Shown here: piece by piece, positions 35,774 to 48,383 of the stretch
How positions within the stretch are numbered: the stretch's first letter is position 1
How the letters are laid out: every line of letters begins with the position of its first letter
Assembly (NCBI GenBank): GCA_035771175.1
Contig: CM069612.1
Span: 24,844,987 to 24,908,986, forward strand
DNA length: 64,000 bases
Reading direction: 5' to 3'
Source: Paratinospora sagittata
Taxonomy: Eukaryota > Streptophyta > Magnoliopsida > Ranunculales > Menispermaceae
Position numbers and translations under genes: made by a program
Notes under the pieces: generated by a model
The model's database searches: none
The model's input: the letters and a program-made list of their open reading frames with translations, nothing else
What the model was told of the DNA's origin: nothing

Positions 35774-36198
35774 TCATTGAAGAAAGCAATTAAGGTCCCT
35801 AACATCTCCCGATAAGCTCTCATACACAAAAAGTATAAGGCAGCTACTGCTTTTCATCTATAAAGTAGCAAGACAAGTGTAATCTATAATTGTATCCAAC
35901 CACCTCGTCGAATTGAATCAATATTCTAGATTTGGAAAGTAGATAATTTTGTTGCTTAACCACCTCGCGTTCAGCCCTTGTTACCCTTACGAAATAAAGG
36001 TAAAACCAACAATCGCCTCTCTTGTTTTTCTCATCAACGACATACTTTCCGAGATCATTCACATGATTGGTTATACTTATGATTTCATACACCCAATGCT
36101 TTACACCATCACATACTGATCCATCATCAGCGAAAGCCACATTGAAGAACAAAGGAAAAAGTAGAAGAAAAATAACATAGATAATGAACTAAACTTGA
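35774..36198 (-). pseudogene. Cystatin-like copy 7, body (split by the family 1 element)
   Basis: In frame: FFNVAFADDGSVCDGVKHWVYE, KYVVDEKNKRGDCWFYLYFVRVTRAEREVVKQQNYLLSKSRIL, DEVVGYNY, LPYTFCVYESLSGDVRDL, with a stop at 35774-35776. The signal-peptide run is in frame here, unlike copies 2 and 4. Two nonsense codons, both TAG, lie at 36189-36191 (codon 6) and 35844-35846 (DEKQ-stop). In both places copy 4 has CAG. The first codons lie beyond the retrotransposon at 47066-47078. Before insertion and nonsense changes this was the best preserved member of its subfamily. Confidence 0.9.
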
Positions 36199-39159
36199 TG
36201 TGGCGACCCCGCGCCCCGGACCACCAACCCCGCAGGGAATGGCATGCGGAATGCCGGGGCGGGACGCCCGACGTAGGCATCTTCGACCACTCCTCAACTC
36301 CCGTGAGGTGGTTGAGACCCTACAAGCCTTATCTCAAACAACAATATGATATCAAAAGGTATTAAACAAAACTACCCACCGTATTAATCATCCAAGACAA
36401 GAGATAATCCATAAAAAAATGAAGCATAAATAATAATCATAATCCCTACAGTCCATTAAAATTTACATACTCATAAAGTCCAAATTTGTGGGTACAAATA
36501 AAACCGTCATATGCCCACATAGTCTATCTAACAAGTCCCAACTCACCCATACTACAATGTGGTAAGTGTTATAATTACATAATCCAAAATATAGTACTTC
36601 ATAATTTAAACACAATTCAATCAAAATGCCTCTCAACTCACATCGAGGCCTTAGATTCTCTCGCAGGCAAGGCCCTCAAGATATGACTACTCCTTTGCCC
36701 TTATTCGGGACAGAAGGACCTGAAAGAGAAAAATGAGGGTGAGCCAACGATGCCCAGTGAATAGAATTCAAATATGCTATCAATACTCATCAATAAAAAC
36801 CACGTATGCATGTCAATGTGTAGCATGATTAAAAGCTCATAACATATAGATATCAAGCATTTATAATAAGTTCGATGCAAGTAAAAGATTATCAATTTGG
36901 ATCCACATTCCACATGCCTTGGGTTACTAGTACACGTCTATTTCACCGTACCGTTGATCCCAATCATGTTTATTTGGGTTACTAGTACACGTCTATTTCA
37001 CCGTGTCGTTGATCCCAATCATTTTTATTTGGGTTACTAGTACACGTCTATTTCACCGTGCCGTTGATCCCAATCATTTCCTTTCCTAAAACCCTCTTAT
37101 GACAAGGTTAAGTCCCCCTATTAGCCAGATAGATGGGTCCAACCAAAGTCATAAGGTTTTCTCAAATCAATGCATCATTCAAAACATTAGAACACATTCA
37201 TGCTTTCAAGATACAATATATATAAGTGATATGATGACATAAAAGATATAATCATAAATGAAGTCTACTCACAACCAAGCCTCGCGAGAGTATTTAACCA
37301 CACACGACCACCAAACTGAATCAACCCAATCAAGATCCTGAAACATACATTAATTTCTATGCTCAATCACATAGACATTACACATCAACCCTAAATCAGC
37401 CCACATATAAATAATAGGCCTAAATACCATCTAATCCCATCATTCAACTCAAATCACATGACTTAGGCCTCTAATGCATAGTTCTCATACATAAACCATT
37501 CTATTAATCAAAAATACTGATTTTCAATTCTTTTAGGCATAAACATGCCCAAATTGGGTCACTTGATCTCAAGTAGGCCTAACCCATGATATGGTCACAA
37601 CCACCAAATCAGTAGCATAATCAACTCTAATCATGCTTAATTAAACATAAGTTGCATCAATTCAATGATTCTAGGCCAAAAGCATCAAAAACCCTAAAAT
37701 ATGAAATTTTCCATACTTAGGCCATATTGTCGATTTACACTAGGTCACCATGTTCAGCCATGTATATTACTGATTTTGCATCATGGGTTCATCAACAATG
37801 GCAACTAGGTCAATATAGTTGACATGCAAGCTATTTGGAAATGTCTAAGATCATATTCTAAATTTAGGTCCAATACAAGCACCTTACCAATTCTTCATTT
37901 AATATTCTGTTCAGATGTATTAATCTACCAATAGAAATATGTAATCACAAAATCCACCGTACATATTGAAGTATGTGAAGAAACAAACCTTCTGTCCAAA
38001 TATCAGCCCAATCCAACGGTGGACCGAAAAGATATGAATCTTTGATGAACAAGTATCTAATCAGACAGTTTCTCCTTTCCTGCTGCAAATACCCAAACTC
38101 AGATGGCTATATCACACAAAATACTAAACGCATAAACATCTTTACCATTACGAATACAGAAATTTCTGTTATAAACGACATACCCAAATTTGATATCCAT
38201 CCAACGGTAGATTGAGGAGATCTGCAAGTTTGACAGAAACGACACGAGAAACCCAGAAATTCCGACCAGCTTCGTTTGAGAGGTTATATCTCTCAGAAAA
38301 GCCTAAATTAAGATCTTCACCGTTCAGAATGTAGAAATAGCAGTTTTAAACTACATACCCAAATTTGATAACCATCTAACGGTAGAGTTAGGAGATCTAT
38401 AAGTCTGAGCCAAACGGTACAAGAAATCCAGACTTTCCGACCAGCTTTTTTTGAGAGGTTAGATCTCTTAGACGAAACCTCTGATCAAGATCTCCACCGA
38501 CCAGAATGAAGAACCATAAGCTACGAACGTGCTGATAAAATTTGAGCTCAATCTGACTGTATATTCCATAGAGCCACTTATTTGATGGAAACGTCGCAGG
38601 GATCTTCCTCCTGCAACTCTCTCCTTCCTTCTCTCTTCTTTTCTTTCTCTCCACTCACCTCTTTCTAGCACTTCCTTGATTCCCTCCTTGATTCTCTCCT
38701 TAATTCTCTCCTTGATTCTCTCATTGATTCCTTCCACTCATTCTAGCACTTCCTTGAAGAAGAGAAGTGGGCATTGGACACTTGTCCACTTTCATGCACC
38801 AACCTTCACATGTGTTGGTCTCATACTACCCATACCAACCACATGTATTTTAAATGTCCAATCCATTTAATACACCAAATTTTCAATTTCATTTATCCTT
38901 TTATTCAATCAATCCTAACCCATATCAATTCATGGTTTAATGAGCCCATGCATAAATCATAACATATGCATTATACTTTAATTTAACATGACTCATATAC
39001 AATTTATGATACATATAGTTATATACATTATCAAGCATCAACTATACAAACATTAAACAATCATCAAACAAACACCAAACATATCAAGACAACACATAGA
39101 GTTTGGGCAAAAATACAATTGGGTTATGGGCTAGGTGAAATAATTTTCGGGGCGTCACA
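36199..39159 (-). repeat. 3' LTR of the family 1 element
   Basis: Plus-strand ends are TGTGGCGACCCCGCGCC and TTTTCGGGGCGTCACA (2961 bp). It contains a 55-bp tandem triplet (36921-37085), about 175-bp subrepeats (38262 and 38437), and a CTCCTTGATTC minisatellite (about 38680-38735). No gene. Confidence 0.97.
36921..37085. repeat. 55-bp tandem repeat, three units, within the LTR
   Basis: GGGTTACTAGTACACGTC starts at 36921, 36976 and 37031, exactly 55 bp apart. The other LTR has the same three units (about 44824-44988). The solo LTR at 59253-62228 has two (about 59978-60080), and the solo LTR at 19732 has one (about 21857-21898). Copy number therefore varies within the family. Confidence 0.93.
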
Positions 39160-39172
39160 TCACACCCACCTT
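39160..39172 (-). other. Polypurine tract of the family 1 element
   Basis: On the minus strand AAGGTGGGTGTGA directly precedes the 3' LTR start TGTGACGCC. Position and purine content fit the plus-strand primer site. Confidence 0.8.
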
Positions 39173-39202
39173 ATAATGAACTTCGTCCTCGAAGTTTTAA
39201 GG

Positions 39203-42200
39203 TTAAGAATTACCTAAGCCCATGAACTCGGCAAAGTGCTCCATCATGTAGTCCTCACGCTCCCAAGTAACCTGTTCCTCGCCATGGAACTGCCATCTCA
39301 CCTTAACCATCGGAATCTCGCGGTTACGTAACCTCTGGACCTTCCGGTCAAGTATCTGAATAGGTTTCTCATCATAAGTCCCATCCTGCCTCAGTTCAAT
39401 GTTCCTCCAGTCCAAGACGTGATCAAAATCACTCTTGTACGCTCTCAGCATGGACACATGAAAGACATTGTGGACTGCTGCTAACTGAGGTGGCAAGGCT
39501 AATCGGTAAGCGACGGGGCCAATTCGTTCTAAAACCTCGAACGGCCCAATAAATCTCGGAGCGAGCTTGCCTTTTATTCCAAATCTAGTTTGGCCCTTCT
39601 GAGGTGAGACCTTCAATAAAACTTGATCACCCACCTTGAACTCTACGGTCTTCCGCTTGGCATCAGTGTAACTCTTTTGCCTGTCTTGGGCTACCTTTTT
39701 ATTATGTTTGATCCTCTTAATCTTCTCTGTGTGTTCATGTACAAACTCTGGTCCCATCATCGCAACATCCCCTACCTCCGTCCAACAGATCGGAGATCTA
39801 CAGGGTCGACCATACAATGCCTCAAAAGGAGCCATGCCAATACTGGACTGATAGCTATTGTTGTACGCGAACTCACACAAATGTATGTACTCCTCCCAGT
39901 TACCACTGGACTCAAGGACACAAGCTCGAAGCATATCCTCTAAAATCGATATCAACCTCTCAGACTGGCCATCCGTCTGGGGGTGAAAAGCGGTACTGAG
40001 ATCTAGTCTAGTGCCGAGCTGCCTCTACAACCCTTGCCAGAATACCGATGTAAACCTCAGATCCCTATCTGACACAATCGAAACAGGCACTCCATGTAAT
40101 CTGACTATCTCCCGCATATAGAGTCTGCTCAGCTTGTCCATAGAATCCCTAGTGTTCACCGGTAGAAAGTGAGCGGACTTGGTCAAGCGATCAATAATAA
40201 CCCAAACAACATTATGTCTCCTCGGGGTGTTGGGTAATCCCACAACAAAGTCCATAGTGACATGCTCCCATTTCCACTCAGGAATGGCAAGCGGTTGCAT
40301 CTGCCCTCCAGGCCTCTGATGCTCAGCTTTGACTCTTTGACAGATCTCACACCTCTGAATGAACTAAGCTATTTCTCTCTTCATGTCGGGCCACCAATAC
40401 ATTCTTTTCATATCATGATACATCTTGGTTCCGCCAGGATGAATAACATAATGAGATCTGTGAGCCTCTTGGAGAACACTCTGTCTAAGTCGTGGATCTG
40501 CGGGAACCCATAAACGTCCCCTAAATCTCAAGGCACCATCAGATGACAAGTGCCAATCAGTAAAATCACTGCTCTCAGCCCAAGACTTGTATATCCCATA
40601 ATCAACGTCAAGTCTCTGTTGGTCAATTACCTCTTGGACTTGTGTAGGCTGATCTCTCATTTGAGCACATATCACAATCTGATCTGAAGGGGTAGCACAT
40701 ATACTCATAACCGTAGCCGCCTCAAGTAGTCTCCACTCATGAGACAGCTGGTGTGCTACCATAACTGTCTCTACCCGCTTCCTGCTCAATGCATCAGCCA
40801 CTACATTGGCTTTACCTGCGTGGTATTCCAATGTAAAATCATAGTCTTTGAGGAGCTCTAACCACCTTCTCTGCCTCATGTTCAATTCCTTCTGAGAGAA
40901 CAAGTACTTGAGGCTCTTATGGTCAGAATACAAAGTGAATCTCTCACCATAGAGATAATGCCTCCAAATCTTCAAAGCAAAAACCACTGCGGCCAGTTCT
41001 AAGTCATGAACAGGGTAGTTTTTTTCATGCACCTTCAACTGCCTCGATGCATAAGCAATGACCCTATCCTTCTGCATCAACACGCAACCCAAGCCGATAC
41101 GAGAGGCATCAGTATAGATAACTAACTCCTAATCAGGCTCTGGCAAAATCAACACTGGCGTAGATGTCAATCTTTTCTTCAACTCTAAAAAGGCATTCTC
41201 ACACTCCTCGATCCATACAAAGGATACATCTTTCTGGGTGAGCCTAGTCATAGGCGTAGCTATCTTGGAGAATCCTTGAACGAATCTCCTATAGTAACCA
41301 GCTAACCCAAGAAAGCTTCTGATCTCGGTCACTGTGGTAGGCCTAGGCCAACTGATAATGGCTTCAACCTTAGACGGATCAACTGAAATCCCCTCAGAAC
41401 TCACCACATGACCTAAGAACTTCATTTCAGTGATCCAAAACTCGCACTTGCTCAGCTTTGCATATAGCCTATGCTCTCTCAGAGTTTGCAAGGTCACTCT
41501 AAGGTGTTCTTCATGCTCAGCCTGAGTCTTGGAATACACTAATATGTCATCAATGAAGACGATGACAAACTTATCCAGATACTGCCTAAAGACCCTCTGC
41601 ATCAGGTCCATGAACATCGTCGGTGCATTAGTCACACCAAATGGCATCACAAGGAACTCATAATGTCCATAGCGGGTTCTGAATGCTGTCTTAGGCACAT
41701 CTTCCTCCCTGATCCTCAGCTGATGATACGCGGAGCGCAAATCAATCTTCGAAAAATACTTCGCTCCCCTCAACTGATCAAGTAAAGTCATCAATCCTTG
41801 GGAGAGGATATTTGTTCTTGATGTTCACCCTGTTCAATTGGCGATAGTCGATGCATAACCGCAAGCTCCCATCTTTCTTTTTCACAAAAAGAACTGGAGC
41901 TCCCCAGGGTGACACACTCGGGCAAATAAAGCCTTTAGCCAATAACTCCTCGAGCTGTTTCTGCAACTCTTTCAACTCGGCTGGCGCCATTCTATATGGT
42001 GCCATGGAGATAGGCTTCGTGCCAGGGACTAGTTTAATAATGAAATCGATCTCTCGCTTCGGTGGTAATCCTGGAAGATCCGCAGGGAACACATCTTGAA
42101 AGTCCCTAACAATGGCAATATCCTCAAGTATCACCTCACTAGTCTCTTCCTCATCAGGCACAAACCCAACCAAAATCTCCCTATCTCCATCAGTCACAAA

Positions 42201-43901
42201 TCTACCCCTTGTGACTGTCTAGTCTGAAGCTTTACCCTGTAGTGTAAACACTGGGTGTCCTGGGATTTGAAAAATGATTCTCTTTGCGAAACAGTCGACA
42301 ACTGCATGATATGTCGCGAGCCAATCCATCCCTAGAATTGCATCAAACTCTAAAAACTCTAGGACTCGAAAGTCAATAGGCATCTCAACATCACCAATCT
42401 GAACCACACACTGGCTACAGATCATGTTCGGGTAGATCCTTTCCCCAGCTACAGTACCCACCACTAACCATGTACTAGCCCTAATGGGAGTCAAATGCAA
42501 ACTATCTACCATACGTCCAGATATGAATGATAATGTAGAACCAGCATCAAATAATACATGCATAGAAGTACCACAAATAATAAGAGTACCTTCCACCAAA
42601 GTCCTGGATGCTGTTGGGTCTGGCTCAGTAGTTGCCTTCGCTGTCTCTCTGGCACTGGACTGCTGCACAAATCCTTGAGCTCTCTGAAAATTTGGACTCT
42701 CTAACTTCCTATGCCCAGCCTGCCCACAATGAAAACATAAGAATGGAGCTCTGGGCGCAAATGACCCAGTCTGAGATGTCCTCACATAACTTCCTCGGCC
42801 TCTACCTCTGCCTCGGCCAGCAGTCTGTGGGAATGGGGGTCTCGATGCACTCAGTGCCTGAATAGAAATCGGGACAGGAGAGGAAACCACTGGTGAGGCC
42901 ATCATACCAGTCTGAACCTGGGATGCCTTACTCTGAGCACCCTCAGACTGTGCTCCTCCATAAAACTTTCTATTATTTTCCCATTTACCCCTCTTCCATG
43001 GAGTTTGGAACTATCCCCCGGACTCTGCCTGTGAATTTTGTACACCCGGAGCTGCCCGTGTAGACATACCATAAACCCGCTCAGCCAACTCATACTGTTT
43101 GGCCCTCTGGACCACTGTGGCAAAATCAGTCATCTTCGTTACAGACAAGGCCTGTCGGATCGCTGGCCTTAGGTTCAAAGAGAACCTCATAATCTTATCA
43201 CTCGGTGTCTGAACTAACCCAGGAGCATAAAATGCGAGCTGCCTAAATCTGAGCTCGTACTCCCTAACTGACAAGGTGCCCTGTGCGAGATTCAAAAACT
43301 CGAGTTGCTTAGCCTGTCTCTCAGTCTCTGGAACGTAAGCCTGTAAGAACAACCGTTTGAAGGTGTCCCAACTCTTCACTGTCCCCTGTGTATCCAACAC
43401 TGAAAGCCACCAGTCCTCTGCATCACTCTCCAGTGTGTGAGCAGCACATAGAACCTAAGACTCCTCATCAAGCTCTAAGGAGCGACTGATCTTCTCGACA
43501 TTCTTCAGCCAATCTTCGGCCTTCTTCAAGTCAACCCCACCAGTGAATTCCTTAGGCTTTAGCTTCATGAACTTCTCTAGCAGTCTGATCCGCCAATCAG
43601 TGGGGTTCTCCACAACATTAGAAGCAGGTGTAGGCATAGGCTGAGGTACAGCCATTTGAGGTCCTGCTGCCCCTGCAGCTCCACTAGCATCGGCCCCACT
43701 AGTGCCCGCCTCCTGAAGTATTGTTTGAGGTGACTGTCGAGCAATAGCCTCAACCTGCTGCACTAAGGCCTGTATCTGTGAAGTCTGTGCCTGAATGATC
43801 TCCTCCATCCACCCTATCCGGTCATCGTCGGATGGCCCTGTGCGTGGCTGTCCCAATCTCTCGCTCCTCCTCATGACACTGAGAAGTAGAAATACGAGCA
43901 A
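39203..43901 (-). pseudogene. Gag-Pol polyprotein of the family 1 element, six TAG stops and a frameshift
   Basis: Domain order on the minus strand: gag (about 43870-43020), a zinc knuckle with C-x2-C-x4-H-x4 but serine in place of the last cysteine (about 42710-42755), aspartic protease LFDAGSTLSFIS (about 42520-42555), RT with [10 protein letters not shown] (about 41550), RNase H (IYTDAS near 41110), integrase zinc finger [12 protein letters not shown]...C-x2-C (about 40340-40450), integrase core, and a chromodomain-like C-terminus (about 39210-39330). In-frame TAG codons are at 43455, 43011, 42219, 41129, 40364 and 40025 (lowest base). One frameshift lies at about 41780-41800, between PRIDD and LLDQL. 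Gag probably starts at MRRSERLG (43873). No functional protein is expected beyond fragments. Confidence 0.93.
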
Positions 43902-44087
43902 CCATCACACATTTAAAACATTAACAAAGCCTCATAACTACCCATATCATATAATACACGCAGAAAATATGATAGTAAGGCTTTTAAGTTAGTTCCTTTA
44001 AGCTTTTTAATCGCCTAAATCTCTCACCCAATTCCTAGGTCAAAGTCATCTAAGTCCAATACATAAACCAAACCTAGTAAAATCAGT

Positions 44088-44098
44088 CTCTGATACCA
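44088..44098 (-). other. Primer binding site (initiator Met tRNA)
   Basis: The minus strand reads TGGTATCAGAG two bases after the 5' LTR end. This is the usual complement of the 3' end of plant initiator methionine tRNA. Confidence 0.93.
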
Positions 44099-44100
44099 AC

Positions 44101-47065
44101 TGTGGCGACCCCGCGCCCCGGACCACCAACCCCGCAGGGAATGGCATGCGGAATGCCGGGGCGGGACGCCCGGCGTAGGCATCTCCGACCACTCCTCAAC
44201 TCCCGTGAGGTGGTTGAGACCCTATAAGCTTTATCCCAAACAACAATATGATATCAAAAGGAATTAAACAAAACTACCCACCGTATTAATCATCCAAGAC
44301 AAGAGATAATCCATAAAAAAATGAACCATAAATAATAATCATAATCTCTACAGTCCATTAAAATTGACATACTCATAAAGTCCAAAATTGTGGGTACAAA
44401 TAAAACCGTCATATGCCCACATAGCCTATCTAACAAGTCCCAACTCACCCATACTACAATGTGGTAAGTGTTATAATTACATAATCCAAAATATAGTACT
44501 TCATAATTTAAACACAATTCAATCAAAATGCCTCTCAACTCACATCGAGGCCTTAGATTCTCTCGCAGGCAAGGCCCTCAAGATATGACTACTCCTTTGA
44601 CCCTATTCGGGACAGAAGGACCTGAAAGAGGAAAATGAGGATGAGCCAACGATGCCCAGTGAATAGAATTCAAATATGCTATCAATACTCATCAATAAAA
44701 ACCATGTATGCATGTCAATGTGTAGCATGATTAAAAGCTCATAACATATAGATATCAAGCATTTATAATAAGTTCGATGCAAGTAAAAGTTTATCAATTT
44801 GGATCCACATTCCACATGCCTTGGGTTACTAGTACACGTCTATTTCACCATGCCGTTGATCCCAATCATGTTTATTTGGGTTACTAGTACACGTCTATTT
44901 CACCGTGCCGTTGATCCCAATCATTTTTATTTGGGTTACTAGTACACGTCTATTTCACCGTGCCGTTGATCCCAATCATTTCCTTTCCTAAAACCCTCTT
45001 ATGACAAGGTTAAGTCCCCCTATTAGCCAGATAGATGGGTCTAACCAAAGTCATAAGGTTTTCTCAAATCAATGCATCATTCAAAACATTAGAACACATT
45101 CATGCTTTCAAGATACAATATATATAAGTGATATGATGACATAAAAGATATAATCAAAAATGAAGTCTACTCACAACCAAGCCTCGCGAGAGTATTTAAC
45201 CACACACGACCACCAAACCGAATCAACCCAATCAAGATCCTGAAACATACATCAATTTCTATGCTCAATCACATAGACATTACACATCAACCCTAAATCA
45301 GCCCACATATAAACAATAGGCCTAAATCCCATCTAATCCCATCATTCAACTCAAATCACATGACTTAGGCCTCTAATGCATAGTTCTCATACATAAACCA
45401 TTCTATTAATCAAAAATACTGATTTTCAATTCTTTTAGGCATAAACATGCCCAAATTGGGTCACTTGATCTCAAGTAGGCCTAACCCATGATATGGTCAC
45501 AACCACCAAATCAGTAGCATAATCAACTCTAATCATGCTTAATTAAACATAAGTTGCATCAATTCAATGATTCTAGGCCAAAAGCATCAAAAACCCTAAA
45601 ATATGAAATTTTCCATACTTAGGCCATATTGTCGATTTACACTAGGTCACCATGTTCAGCCATGTATATTACTGATTTTGCATCATGGGTTCATCAACAA
45701 TGGCAACTAGGTCAATATAGTTGACATGCAAGCTATTTGGAAATGTCTAAGATCATATTCTAAATTTAGGTCCAATACAAGCACCTTACCAATTCTTCAT
45801 TTAATATTCTGTTCAGATGTATTAATCTACCAATAGAAATATGTAATCACAAAATCCACCGTACATATTGAAGTATGTGAAGAAACAAACCTTCTGTCCA
45901 AATATCAGCCCAATCCAACGGTGGACCGAAAAGATATGAATCTTTGATGAACAAGTATCTAATCAGACAGTTTCTCCTTTCCTGCTGCAAATACCCAAAC
46001 TCAGATGGCTATATCACACAAAATACTAAACGCATAAACATCTTTACCATTACGAATACAGAAATTTCTGTTATAAACGACATACCCAAATTTGATATCC
46101 ATCCAACGGTAGATTGAGGAGATCTGCAAGTTTGACAGAAACGACACGAGAAACCCAGAAATTCCGACCAGCTTCGTTTGAGAGGTTATATCTCTCAGAA
46201 AAAGCCTAAATTAAGATCTCCACCGTTCAGAATGTAGAAATAGCAGTTTTAAACTACATACCCAAATTTGATAACCATCTAACGGTAGAGTTAGGAGATC
46301 TATAAGTCTGAGCCAAACGGTACGAGAAATCCAGACTTTCCGACCAGCTTTTTTTGAGAGGTTAGATCTCTTAGACGAAACCTCTGATCAAGATCTCCAC
46401 CGACCAGAATGAAGAACCATAAGCTACGAACGTGCTGATAAAATTTGAGCTCAATCTGACTGTATATTCCATAGAGCCACTTATTTGATGGAAACGTCGC
46501 AGGGATCTTCCTCCTGCAACTCTCTCTTTCCTTCTCTTCTTCTTTCCTTTCTCTTCTTTTCTTTCTCTCCACTCACCTCTTTCTAGCACTTCCTTGATTC
46601 CCTCCTTGATTCTCTCCTTAATTCTCTCCTTGATTCCCTCCACTCATTCTAGCACTTCCTTGAAGAAGAGAAGTGGGCATTGGAAACTTGTCCACTATCA
46701 TGCACCAACCTTCACATGTGTTGGTCTCATACTACCCATACCAACCACATGTATTTTAAATGTCCAATCCATTTAATACACCAAATTTTCAATTTCATTT
46801 ATCCTTTTATTCAATCAATCCTAACCCATATCAATTCATGGTTTAATGAGCCCATGCATAAATCATAACATATGCATTATACTTTAATTTAACATGACTC
46901 ATATACAATTTATGATACATATAGTTATATACATTATAAAGCATCAACTATACAAACATTAAACAATCATCAAACAAACACCAAACATATCAAGACAACA
47001 CATAGAGTTTGGGCAAAAATACAATTGGGTTATGGGCTAGGTGAAATAATTTTCGGGGCGTCACA
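44101..47065 (-). repeat. 5' LTR of the family 1 element
   Basis: 2965 bp, same ends as the 3' LTR. By eye the differences are unevenly spread: about 11 in the first 330 bp from 44101, fewer in the next 900 bp, and few in the rest apart from minisatellite length around 46540-46640. Confidence 0.96.
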
Positions 47066-47078
47066 CTTGAACTTTCAT
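47066..47078 (-). pseudogene. Cystatin-like copy 7, first codons separated by the retrotransposon
   Basis: The minus strand reads ATGAAAGTTCAAG (MKVQ plus one base), identical to the start of copies 2, 3 and 4, and then meets the LTR. The remaining gene resumes after the duplicated CTTGA at 36198. The upstream flank (ATTAATGGATGAATTGATATGATGTG) is the family 5' flank. Confidence 0.92.
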
Positions 47079-47985
47079 ATTAATGGATGAATTGATATGA
47101 TGTGTTTTTATTTTTGTTTTAATGATGAGTTTGGTTGTGACGGCCCACACCCCAGACCACCATTTCTTGGCGTGCAGAAGTGCCGGTGTGGAACGCCCGG
47201 CGTAGGCATCCACGACCACCTCAAATCATCCCATGAGATGATCGGGACCCTACAAGCATCAATCAGACTCTCACGTAAAGTCCCTAATTTTTTTTCTTTT
47301 TTGTTTATCCACATCAAACCTGATAGACTTAACAATTCAATATCAAAGTCCACATGAATCAACAAGATATAATCTCTCAAGGCATACCATAAACATAGAC
47401 CAAAAATGATGATCCTCCAAAGTATACAAGACAAATACAATGATCATAATAGTCTTCGAATAGAACATACAACCATCATCAAAAGTCTCCAATTAAACCC
47501 AAAATGGTCTAAGGCAACATGCTTAGACCCATCTTCAAATCCAAGTCCAAAGTATATAACCAAATACATCAATCCAAGGCCACAAGGCCAATATACATCA
47601 ACAACCATAAGCCATCTCACCATCTATGTTTAACAAATGTTATAGATTACATATGTAAATAAAGGACATCCATCATACACATCAAACCTAGACTCACGTC
47701 AGGATGTCCCTAACTGCTGCAGTGACAAGCTCTCAAGCGCATGCTATGCCCTTTCCCTTACCCTTACCCTTACCAGTAGATACTGAAAAGAGAGTGAGAA
47801 TGTGAGCCAACGGGGCTAGGTGAATAGTGTTTAATAGTGCCATCATTTATACATCAATAAAAGTCATATATGTACATACATGAAATAATGCTCATAAGTA
47901 TGTGAATCATAAAACACATAATAAAATAAGCATCTACCATTTTTATGCATTTCAAATCCATTCATTTTCCATCATCATTTTCCTG

Positions 47986-48380
47986 CTGTAGAGACCAACA
48001 TGGCCCTCCCTTATTTGGGTACACCTGACATAGAGATCATTCACTCGTAAGTGACATGATCCTTCCTTAATCAGGGTATGTCATTTCCTCATTGCCACAT
48101 CATTTTCCTACTGTAGAGATCAACTTATGATTCTCCCTTAATTGGAGTACAACTGACATAGAGATCATTCACTCGTAAGTGCAATGATTCTCCCTAGTGG
48201 GCCATGTCACATCATGTCTCACTGTAGATACCAACATGGCCCTCCCTTAATCGGCATACAACTGACATAGATATCATTTACTCGTAAGTGCAATGATCCT
48301 CCCTAGTGGGGTATGTCACATCATTTCTCACTGTAAAGACCAACATGACCCTCCTTTAATCGGGTTACAACTGACATAGA
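47986..48380. repeat. Tandem array, about 109-125-bp units, four copies, in LTR B
   Basis: CTGTAGAGACC-type words start at 47986, 48111, 48222 and 48331. Each is followed by CCTCCCTTAATC(G)G, ACATAGAGATCATTCACTCG and GTGCAATGAT. LTR A has only two units (23897 and 24019). The 10.3-kb element inserted in the GACATAGAAAT word of the last unit. Confidence 0.87.
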
Positions 48381-48383
48381 AAT

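Larger units (their letters stand above)
36199..47065 (-). mobile_element. Ty3/gypsy retrotransposon family 1, complete but defective (10.9 kb), TSD CTTGA
   Basis: The LTRs are 36199-39159 and 44101-47065, with a minus-strand coding body between them. The TSD CTTGA lies at 36194-36198 and 47066-47070. The PBS next to the 5' LTR and the polypurine tract next to the 3' LTR are both visible. Gag, protease, RT, RNase H, integrase and a C-terminal chromodomain-like tail ([19 protein letters not shown]) indicate a chromovirus, probably the Tekay/Del group given the very long LTRs (inference). By eye the LTRs differ at roughly 1%. It landed inside codon 5 of cystatin copy 7. Coding is interrupted by six TAG codons and one frameshift, so it cannot move by itself. 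Confidence 0.97.
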
